A stretch of DNA of 64,000 bases from Sinonovacula constricta. Its lineage: Eukaryota > Mollusca > Bivalvia > Cardiida > Solecurtidae. Of the stretch, positions 34,401-46,400 are shown in pieces (the first letter of the stretch is position 1; each line of letters starts with the position of its first letter). The stretch spans positions 31,781,926-31,845,925 of the forward strand of contig CM017559.1 of assembly GCA_007844125.1 (NCBI GenBank), in the 5' to 3' direction. The notes beneath the pieces were generated by a model. It was not told where the DNA came from and ran no database searches. It worked only from the letters and a program-made list of their open reading frames with translations. The translations under genes were made by a program, and so were the position numbers.

Positions 34401-37400
34401 ATTCGATAAATCTTTAATGCATCCTAAGTGTGATAAAACTGGTGTGCTGCAAGAAAAAGAAGCACCATCTTTTTTGGAGTCTGTGACAAACACACTAGTG
34501 CATTTAGTGAAGAAAAAGAAGAAAAGTAAGAAATCAAAGAAGAAAGGAAGTAAAAAAACAATACCACATACTGTCACCTCTTCTGAACAAAATGATGAAA
34601 TGGCTGATGCCTTGAACATTCAGAGAGCAGCAAATGGTGAAGTTGAATTGATGGTGAATGATAATGTGAGGAATGACGGGCAAGCTGAGGTGCATGAGGC
34701 AGCAGGTGATCATGAGATTCATGTTGACAATTTCCCACATGTGTCACCAGACAGTGGCATTCAGTCCCTAGCTGGTTCACCTGCCGGTAATGAATCACCC
34801 AATTCTGTGATACTGAATGTTGAGCCACCTGCTTCCAGTGCTAACTCACCATCAGACTCTGAAAGATGTCCAGTCACCACATCTTCCGTTCATGTATCAG
34901 AAACCATCATTGTCACAACTTCATGTGCATTTTCATCCTCAGCTTCTACCTGTGTTCTTTCCACATCATCCTCCACAGCTGTGTCAGTGTCTTCATTACC
35001 GTGTGATTTAACACTTGCAACTTCCAAAGTCTCCCAAGACTTTCAAGAACTTCCCTCAACAAGTGATAGATCAAGCCAAAAGCAGGACACTTTACTTAAA
35101 ACTGCCTCATTATTACCACCTGAATTAGATCTCAGTACAGTCTCAAACATTGTTGCACAAAGTTCATATCTTGAAGTTCCTAAAGACTCTAGTGCAAGCA
35201 GCCAGTGCATTTCTCCAAGTAAAAAGAAGAATCGTGCTAAGTTTTTGCTTCTACACAAAACTAGTACACTTCTTCAGAAAGGTAGGCTTCCAACTGAAGA
35301 AGAGAAGGAACAAAGACTTGAAGATAAATTTGACTACTTAGGAAAAATTGGGGTAGTTTCTTGTGATAACAAAACAAAGACTGTTACTACAGTAATTGAT
35401 GTAGATCAGTGCTCAAGGACAAATATTTCAGAAAAGGATTATTATACAAGTGTCAGTGATGTACAAAGTATAAACAAAGACATAACTAAAGCCCCTCCTT
35501 CTGAAATGCCACCAGTCACAACAGTTAGTGATGGTGATGCCAAAACTGAGAAAGTTAATCGAAAGTATAAAAAGAAGGGTAAAAGGAAAAGAAACAGTTC
35601 TGAATCAAAAAGTGCTGTCAATACTAAAATAAGAAAGTCTGTTGACAAGTCTGCAAAATCTGAAGTGTCTGGACATGAACAACCTGTTCTTTCTGACAAA
35701 TCTGTGCCAGACTTTTTACCATCCTTTATCACAGTTACAACAACTACAGAGTCGCTTTCAGTTGTTAGTTCAGTAGTCACATGTCAGTCGGCCATATCAG
35801 TGGGTACCTCAACCTCTGCCTCCACACAGTCTACGGTTGTTACAGACTCCCTTTCTAGTCCTTTAAATGTGCATATTGTCACAAGGGCTGAACTGCACAA
35901 ATCTTTTGAAACAAAAGTAACTGACATTGATGATAGTCATGCAGATGACAAGCAGAATAAATATGACAAGAACCTGAGTTCTGAATCTGAAACTGGCTCT
36001 GACATTGTTGATAACCCAATTATATTGCCTGAAAATGCTCAAGAAATTCTGGAACCATTACCTGCTCCTGTCAAACCAAAAAGAGGTCGGCCACCAAAGC
36101 CTAAAACAGCAGCTGCTGCTTTACATAAAGTTAAAGAAAGTAAAGTGAAGAAAATCAAAAAGAAAATAAGCCGACCCTTAAACAAATTAAAAAAGTATAA
36201 GAATCTTGTAGTGAAAAGAAAGCCTGGAAGGCCAAAGGGTTCAAAGAACAAAGAGAAAGTGTTACTTCTTGACAATCAAAGTCATAACGTGTCTATTGTG
36301 CCTCCAAAGAATAAACTATTTTCTGCAGTCAAATTAAAAGGGTTGAAACCAAGAGGACGGCCCAAGGGCTCTCCTAACAAGCATAAAGAAGCCAAAGAGA
36401 AAAGTTCAGATTTGGTCAAGTCAGTTGGTGTTGAGAGCTCGGGTTCTTCTCCAGTTTCTGTAATTTATCATCAGTCTTTCTCTGCACCATCACTGATGCA
36501 ATGGCGAGAAAGTAAGGTAATGCACGGTGGTGAATCAGTAGAGAAGAAAAAGCGTGGTAGGCCTCCAAAAAAGCCTAAGGATGGCAGTATTCCAGTTGTA
36601 AAGGGAAAACCAGGCCGGAAACCAAAATTTGGAACATTGGCAAGAAAACTGAAGTTGGGCAAAAAGTCTAAGGAGAGTGAGTTGGCTGAACAGCGAGAAT
36701 TGGATTTACTTGTAAAGAGTGTTCATTCTTCAATTGAATCTCAGTTCAGTTCAAGTTTGTCTGTTCAAGGGGATCAGTTTTTAGATCAGTTAGAAGACAA
36801 TGCACTTCCTCCAAAAATCAGAAGATCAAAGCTCCATCCTATGATACGTAAAGGCAAAAAACGTGGTCGGAAGAAGGGATTCAAACTTAAGAAAAAAATA
36901 GATGTTGCTCATAATGAAGATGAGACTGAGACAATGACAGAAATGCCTGATCTGAGTGGGGATTATAACGCTACCAGGTCGTATGTGAACGAACCAGGTG
37001 ATATGTTGGATCAACTTCCTGCTCGATCTGTGTCATCTCTGGACTCTGACACAAGTTGTGCAGGAAGCAGTCTGGGGTCCAAGGGTTTAGCCATATGGAT
37101 GGATCTTACTAAACTTAAGAACAAAAAGAAGAACAAGAAGAAATTATTGTATGCAAGAAAGAGCAAACACAAGAACATTATAGATCCTGTGTTTATTTCA
37201 CAAGTGGATTATATTATAAACAACTTTACAAAATTGACCATCTCTGATGCAGATGAAGTCAGGAGGTGGGAGGTTCCACTACCGAGCATATTCAGGATTG
37301 TTATGATCAATGTGAAAAAGAAAAAGAAAGACAAGCAGTCAGTGTTTGAAAAGGCTAAGCCCCTGAAACCTAAGAATGAAATGGAGTTTGCAACGAAAGA

Positions 37401-40400
37401 CAAGATCAAGAGTGGGAGGAAGATTAGCATGATTGGGGACCACTGTTTGGATATGATGGACTCTAGTAGTGCTTCATGTAATTTACCTCCCAAGAAACGA
37501 CACAAGCTGTTCTCAGGAATGGATGGGGAGGAAGTGGGTGAGCCACTGCCAAAGCCAGAGAAGCGGAAAGCAGGACGACCAAGGAAAGTCCGCCCACCCA
37601 GCCCTTCTGCACCTTTCTCAATGGGTAAGGTTTCAAGAAATTCAGTAGTTATTGGAAGATGTATGTCTACCATGTTTCAGGGTATGGCAAATTAAGACTT
37701 TGACCGACTTTTTATCAAATAAGTGTTTAATATAGTTAGTAAAGTAACTGACAGAAGAAAGAAAAGTCAATATTTATAAGCACTGTGTTTTGCAAGTAAC
37801 AATGTTTATTATTTACAATTCAGCTCTTACCATTTGTTTACTTATCAACTAGTAGCTAAACATGGACTGTCGATAGAGAGTAGGTAGATAAATAAATATT
37901 TACTTGATATTTTTGGATTATTTTTCAAAGAGAGGTTATGTTGTGCAGATGTACCTGTCATTGAGATAGTCTCACCTGACTTTAGGAACACTTCCTGTAT
38001 TGTACCTGCTAACATGTCACACTTTTGTTTAAAGTTTTGCTTTTAACTTGCTATAGAATTCTCTTGCTAATCTTTCTTACACCCTTTGTCTCCTTGTGGC
38101 CATTCACTTTTTCCAGTTTTGCTTTGATTTTTGGTGTTGCTTTTTATATAAGCATACTATTTTTATTATTTGTTGGCTTTAATTAATGCAGCTAATAAAA
38201 AAAAAATCATAATTACATTTTAAAGGTTCATGGAAAGTATATGTTTTATTGACACAGGTAATTTGGTGAAACATTATTTATAAAGCATATATTAGTTACA
38301 AATTAAAGCTTTGTGAGAGAATGGCAATAAAAGATGGTCAAGCTTAAATCTAAAAACTCCAGTAAAGTTGTTAAGCTGTCTGATAGGACTGATTATAGTT
38401 TGTATTATAGCCTTTTTGACTGAACATTTATATTAATAATTCTAGCTTTCGGTATCTAAACCTTAGTTCTCAGTGATAAAAAAATAATCTTAAGAAATTA
38501 GTAAAAGACTTCAATGAAACTTAATTTACCAGAAGGGGTGAATGAGATTTTGAATGTTGAAAATTGTAAAAAAAAAACACATCAAGAAAACAACAAAAAA
38601 ACAACACCTACTGTGAATAGATTAATTTTATTTTATCCTTAAGAGCTCTATAGTCCTTTTGTAACTGCTGGAGAAAGATGTGTTTGTAAACTGCTTATTA
38701 ACTTATGTATGTATACTTAGATGACTTTATATAGCGTATTGAGTGTTTAAACTGACTTTCAATCGCATCACTCACCCAAGATTTGCATGGAAACTCACAA
38801 CGGTTCTTGATTCACATTTCATGATTATATATTTTTATTTGGTGTGAAAATAACTTTAATTTCTGTTAAAATCTTGTGCTTTGCTCCTGCTGATTAATGA
38901 TCGTTTATCACGGCATTTGTTAAAAAAAAAAAATTAAGGTTCACTTGTAAATGATTGAATAATTCACTTTTTAATTCAGACATGAAGGGGTTTTCAAGCA
39001 AATGTTGACAGTGAGTACAAAATGTATCTGTACCATAGCTGTTGTTCACCCCGCCTCAGTCTCAATGTTTTTAAATATATTTCAATTATAAATGATTATT
39101 ATAAAAAAGGCAAGGTCTCATTACTCATTAATTATTTATTTTTTTCTGTTTAGTGATTAATATGGATCCTGCTGAGCAGGAAGCACAAAGTGATCAGGTT
39201 AGGCAAATATCTGTTCAGCTCCCACTAAACGTATCTGATTGTATTCTTATGTGATGCTTGTTGCTCGAGATCTGTGTAGATCCATTGCAGCGGCACCAAA
39301 AGTACATGGAAAGCTTTTTCACATAAGGTTCTCAGCCCATGTGGGATTTTAACTCACCAGGCAAGGAACATTTAGGGTTGGAGTCTGAAACTCTCAGCTA
39401 TAATTTTATTGTGTATTAACCAATCATAAAGGGGTACAACTTATAAATATGACCTCATTAGTTTCTGTTTAGAAGTTTATTTGTTGTCTTTAGTGTCAGG
39501 CAGCATAAGCAAGGCTGCTAAGTGACAGGGCACGTGCCCTGTAATTTTGGAGAAAATAGCATGATTTCTTCCTTAAAGGGGAATGAAAAAGCCTGATAAA
39601 AAGTCACTTTTTGGGGAAAGCTGCATTATTTTAAAGGAATTTTCTGAGGTGAAGGCACCTCTAAATGGCTCCTACTAAAGAAGGTAAAAAAGCCTTGATT
39701 GGGCAGTTAAAGCGTACTTAGGGAAATGGAAAGTTTAGTTAGAAATGCCCAAGAAGTGTTGAATTTGATGTTTCAATATTTGTTGTTTCACTCTTGTAAT
39801 TTATTACAGAAAGTATTGCATGACCTGTTGAAAATTAACTTAGAATGACACATAGTTTTGAGAACAAATGAAGTTCACTATAAGGATCACTTTCAAAATA
39901 ATTAGTTCAGATGCATGTATGCATGTGTATGTCCTTCATAGAAGCATGGTCCTTTTCCTAGATAATTTGGGATGTGTTTTTTTAAAAGCAATTTTGGGCT
40001 AAAAATTTGCCCCATTTCAATTTTGAAAAAAACACACAAAAAACAGTATATTTCTCCCATAAATTTTATATGACTACTTGACTCTTTTAAAGTCTTAAGG
40101 AAGAAAAAAGTTCTGAACAGTGTGTTATTTACATAATATACACAATTAAGACAAGCTGGAAGACAATGTACATTGTAAGTAAGTGCAGTGGATGTATAAC
40201 ACAATAATATTGACATATTATATACATAATAAAACTGTTTGTAAATTGATATCTTAAATGTTCCCTATATGGCTAAATGACGCATATCCACTCCAAATAT
40301 ATCTGGGTGCTGGATGATTTGATAGTATGCTAACTCATGGCCTACTTAGCAATAATTGATAAGGCGAAAGCAAATAGTTAAAAGCTTCCTGAACAGGATC

Positions 40401-43400
40401 TGTACTATTTGCTACTGAGCCGCTAGCAATTTGACCTGTTTTGTTTGCATGTAGATGTAAGCGAAAAGCTGAGATGTTTGTTAACAAATGCAACAGTCCA
40501 ATAACTTAATTGAGAGCAGCTGCGCATGCTACTGTAGCTGAATGTCCCAATTGTGTTTGAAGAGAATTAAAAGTCTAAATGGCTTAATGCATGTGCAGAT
40601 GAAGGATTTTTAACGTTAAACCAAAGACAAAAAGTATGAGTCTGCGAACAGGGTGTTACATAACAAAAATATGACTTCATCTATGTCAAATAGTACCCCA
40701 GTCACCCTTGCTGTTCCTTTCATTTCTTTTTTTTGTATGTTATTTTACTAATTTTCTATCCATTTGAGTATTTTTATACACTCTTATGTACATGTCTGTC
40801 ATGTTTTTACATTGAAAATTATCACTTTTATTTCATATTTTTTGTTTTTTGTTATGAATTTTGACTAGTTTGCGTAAACACACAAAAAGATATATTTAGG
40901 TAACTGAAATGAAAAAAATGTCATGACCCTTTTGGCTATGTCAGCATCTGTTTCTAAGTCAGCATCAAGGTCCTTTTCTTGGAAACCAAGAAAGAGATGT
41001 TCTTCAAAGTTAAAATACATTCCAAACTTACAATTATGTTCACTACTGAAGGAAAAAAATAGAGCTTGTTTTTTTGGGGGTTTTTAAATTTTTTGTGAGA
41101 TAAAGGTTTTTGACAGTAAACCTTGTTGCTATGCTGTCAGATATATGCACAAAACTGCTCACCTGTTTTGATCTTTAATTCTACAGATAGTTTAAGCTTA
41201 TATTATACTATTCAGCATTGAGATAAGTTGAGCGCTCTCTCTACATCTATGGACAACTATTGTTTAACTTACTAAGAAACAGTGAGCAACGGCTGCTGCA
41301 CAGCACATTCACCATATACCCAGCACTCTTGTTTTTTCCCCCAGACAATTTATTAATCACCATTGTTGTTGCGTATATCTTGAAACCCTTCTAGTCTGTA
41401 GGAGCAAGTACCCTAGATTTGTTAGACAGTCAATAAAAGTGCCGTTGTTAAACATATATGTTTGTGCTGTCACTGAGCCTGCTATCTGGAAACAAGCCCC
41501 AGTTGGGTTCCCCATCAAACAATCTCCTTTCATTTCTGGTAAAGCAGCTTCACTACTTGTCTGTATGTGCAAATATGTGTAAATGTTTAGGCTGCAAATG
41601 CTTAAAGGAATGTGTGTGATCACAGTGGGAGGTTAATAGGTTAGGTGAAGAAAGTGGGGCAATGGGTGGGTCTAGCCAGCAGGACACAGCCTCAGGCTGC
41701 AGTGGTATCAGGAAAAGGATGGGGGTAAGAGCCTTACTGACCAATGCCGGTGCAATAAGCCAATGTGACTAATTGATTTACGACCTCTTCCCCTATGATA
41801 TCTTTGTATATACTAAACTAACTTAAGACTAACAATTGCTTCTTCAACACTTAACAATTGATAGCAAATTTGTGTGTATCATCAAAGGACAACACATACA
41901 GTGGTAGAAAAATTACTTTAGCAAATTTTTGTGTATCATCAAAGGACAACACATGCAGTGGTAGAAAAATTACTTTAGAAATATATTTTGATTTGAATCT
42001 TTAGCCACTAAGACTGTATATTAGTATACAGTACCTATCACATTTCCTTTGTTGCTCTCTAAAAACCTCCTTCCAACCTGAAACTATGCCCTTAAACCTG
42101 TCTTGACCAGTGTAAATCTGCAAAATCACAACAATGCTAACAAATACGACTTAAAACTTACAAAATTGCAAGGAGTATTTCTTACATTGATGATATTTTG
42201 TCATAGAAACTTACTCTCTCATTAACCTCTCAAATGCGACATGCAAGTTTGTTTGATGTCTGTTATTAAGCATAATAACTTAATTCAGACAATAGTAACA
42301 TTTGAAGGGGCGCCCGTGGCATAGTGGCAGAGTCGCTGATTTGTAACTCGTCCGACTGCTGAGCCTCCCATCATATTGGTTCAAGTTCCGTTCAGGGTTA
42401 AGGACTTAATGTGATCAGGAAAAAAGGGGGCATAAAGGCTGCTGTATACCATGTTCAGGTGCAACCCTTTTTATCCCCACTCATTAACAATGAGTGAAAA
42501 GAGTTTCCATCTGTTAAGTTAAAAAAAAATAAGAACATGGCAGATAATATGTTGTTAAAATCTGATATTTGAAGCATCTGGAAAATATTTCTTTATTTTA
42601 CATCAATATTTTAAAGTATCAGTAATTGTCTAGTAACAAATGTCATTAATAAATTGATATAATTTGCATCAATAATGTTACTAAACCTCACTGTATGTTC
42701 TGCAAACTAAAGTGTATTTGCACTAATCAGGCCAAACTGCGGCATATGTATGTACTGTAACCCAAGTGGGCCTGCTTTAAACAGGCCAATCTGAGGCATG
42801 CTGTTTCCTCATGATGGCTGATCAGTGTATAATGATGCACTTGTAGACTAAACAAGCCCTATCTTAACTTTTAACCTGCTAATCGTGACTTGATAGAATC
42901 TATGTAAATAGAGTAGATCCATGTGAGAAGGCTCCAACTGAAAGCTGTCTGATCAGGATCTGCACTATTTGCTGTTTGGTCTCTAGCAACAGGACTAGAT
43001 TCTGTTGCATGTGGAACATATTCAAGATTATAGATAGGTCGTTTACACACGCAGCAGGATAAGGTTTAACAGCCTCAATGCTCGACAATGACAAGCCGAG
43101 TGCTGCAGATTATTAGGCTGGCAGTAGTATCAGTGGTAGATAGGTCGGAATGGAGTGCTCTGACAAATTGAACCCTGTGTGTAATCGAGAATTGCTGCAG
43201 TCCAGAAGCAAGCCTCGCCTTAATTTGTGCAGACAGTTTAACCAGCTCTCCTTCTGCTCTTTCATATGAATGGTTTTATTTTAGAGACTTGTAAAAGGAT
43301 GAGATACAGTGACTGGTTACTCCCTTGCCCTTACCAACATGGGTGTGAGTCCTGGGGGAGGGAAGTGACTTTCGGCTTGTGGTTGTGGTTCATTTATGTG

Positions 43401-46400
43401 TGTGTCAGAGACCGTTCTCCATGAAAATAAGCTTAAGACTCCTATGATTATGACCATATTTATCAGGGTTTTTTTCTTAACAGGTGAGAGACTTTCTACC
43501 TTCTCTATTTTGCTTTTTATATATTTATAAATAAGGTCCAAAAAATACAGAGTTTGCTTTTAACCCCCTTGGGGAGGCGCGTCCATGGCTGAGCAATAAC
43601 AGTCGCAGACTGGTGACTCCTCAGCCCCTCACGGCATGGGTTCAAAGCCCAGATAGGGCAAGAACTTTCATGTGAAGAAGATATCTGCTGATTTGTTAGG
43701 GTAGCTGACTTGTAACTCCTCAGGCCCTCACCACTTAAGTTCAAGTCTCTGTCCAGGCAAAAACATTAATTAGGGGAGGTTTTCTAACTATTCTGCTGTG
43801 TGCCGCTGGTCCTGTCCAGATAAAGGTCTGGGAGTCTTCCTCCACAAATAATTTGCTTGACATTGACCATAATTGTGTCGGTGCGATGTAACAAATGCAA
43901 AACAAACTATACTTCTCATGGTTGTAGTCCCACTTGGACCAAATCTTTCATGTGATGAAGTCTTCCAGCTAACCAGATGTATCTTTAATTACTTGTTTTA
44001 TCCCTGTTGTTCACTTTAATCAAAATCATATCAAGGAAAATTTCTGTAGCCAAATTATTTCTTTCTTTATTTTTATTTTTTGTTTTAAGAATTATTGGAT
44101 ACAAAGCTTCATTTAACAATTTACTCTTTTGGACATGTTTAACTTCTACTGAAATTGGTGGCATTTGATAAAGACAGAAGTTTTAGTTTGGTAACCTATG
44201 TGATAATAATATTTTGAGGATTTTTATTATATAACTAATATCATGGTGCACCAGTGGTTCTACCTGAACATTTAACCTTAACAAGCGGAATGATGCTATA
44301 ATTATAGTTGTGTCTCACAGTCTGAGGTCTTCGTCCATGAATAATAAGCAGGACCTTGCCAATATGACCATTTATAATTGTCTCAATGCTATGTAAGAAA
44401 GTAATATTTACAAATATAAAGTTTCAGATACATTTTCTTAAACAATTTGCAAAGTAACAATCAAGTTTTGTTTTAAAAAGTTCAACATATTTCAAATAAT
44501 TTGGAAACTTTACTGTCATGTTTTATTTTTTAATTGTTCCTTTTTGCCTTCAAGTGAATCTTCCAAAAACCTTTGCCTTCTCTATAATCTTTTTGTATTT
44601 ACATTCCAAATGTGAACTCTGTAAGGATTTCTTTATCTGGTGAGTTTGTAAACAAATCCACAACTGGTTCACTTTGATACAAGTACCCGGCCAATAACCC
44701 CATCAGTGCCTACTAGGTTACTATAGGTCAAATCTCATTTAGATACCTTTCATTTTCACTTGATGAATAACTGTGAGATAAAAAGTTATCTAGCTTAATC
44801 TAAGCCTGCTAGTCAAGATGAAAAATCCAGCTTAATTCAGGGTAAGTTGTTAGTTAGTTCATTTTTTATCAATATTTTTCTCTTCATAGCAATATATTCT
44901 TAAATATATGTAACTGACTAAGCGGTCTAGGAAAATGAATTTTTCTTAATCCGCACACTGTATAAAGATGAGCTGCTGATCTAATTGTGTTGTTTTTTAC
45001 ATTTTATTTTGCTGTTATAAAAAGAAGTAGGAGTCACACATGTTAATTTAATGATTACAATTATATAATTTTTCTAGAGATTTATATGTTAGTTCGTTTA
45101 AGTGTACTTAACTCCAATTTAAATTTTAGTTAAACAAGGATGTAACAACTGAACATTATAAGACAGTCACTGCAGAGTGTAAGTCAATAAGCTGTGCTAA
45201 ATTCTTAGTCTTTTCATGCATACCGTTAGGTAACTAGACTAGTACCGGACCTGCTAGCATAATCGGTTGAGTGTCGGTTCCAGGTTCTGAAGGCCCTGGG
45301 TTTGATCCTGGGCCGCGACATACCAAAGTCGTTAAAAATGATAGTGGTATAGCTCCCTTGCTAACGCTCAATTAGATATAAGGGTAGTTCCATGACTGGC
45401 TGGCTCAGTGTCAGGATAATGTGACTGGGTGTGGTAAAATGCCAGGTGTTCATGGCATGCTATACGTATTGAAGGCAGCATTATATCTGCTTTAAGTGAG
45501 CACCGTCTCCAGATAACTAAAATGATAAAGGTGCGACAATAAACAAACTAGACTAGTGTCATTGATTTCAATTCTGACGAAAATCTAAGAAAAAGGAAGA
45601 ATTTCACACATGAGATTGCTTGGTACTTGATGGGCTACATATGTTACAATCATATCTTCAAAGGCATGTAGTATAGGTCCTGATCAGATAGATGTCAATA
45701 AGAGCTGGGTACTGGTGCTTTTTTTTTTTCATTAAAGTTCCTAGCATGAGGGCATTTTCTGTAAAAGGGGAAGCAGGCTTTTTATAGGGAAAAACAGTGT
45801 GCTTATTTTAGGGGAAAATACAGGGTTCGATGTTAACTTTTTTGAGAGCTGGACCAGTGGTCAAGTAACTTAGAAAACTTACTAGACCTGACCTAAACTA
45901 GACTAGACCAAAATGTAAAATGCATAATACACGTACAAGACATACTTAAATTAAATTGTTATTTGAGTTCAAGCATTGTCTTGCAATAACATACTTATAT
46001 AACTAAGTATACGACATTTATGACTAAAAAATTAGTATGAAACTTTACATTCTATTAATGCAACTTAGGTATGATTATACCTAATTTTCTAGTCTAATAT
46101 AGGTATTATACATTCGTAATTATGTGACTAGAAAGTTAAGTATGACCATACCTATATGACTAGACGTTTTCACACAACTGAACAGGCTAGGCTCACATGA
46201 TTGTCAACCTGCTTTATTTCCCCAGTATTGGATGCAACAAAAGTAGTGAGCGGTGAGCTATACTTAAGATCATATTTACATTGGTGAGATATAGGGGATT
46301 TAGATTCAGAATGCCCCTTTATATTATCCATTCTGAAATCGTCTGTACCGACAACAAATCTGCATGTCTTACAAAACAGAAGATTGCTCTTTTTCTTCAA

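Noticed and set aside
32871..37673. Many open frames antisense to the ASH1L giant exon
   Set aside because: They reflect the low-complexity Ser/Lys/Glu coding bias read on the other strand (Phe/Leu/Ser-rich), with no family similarity.
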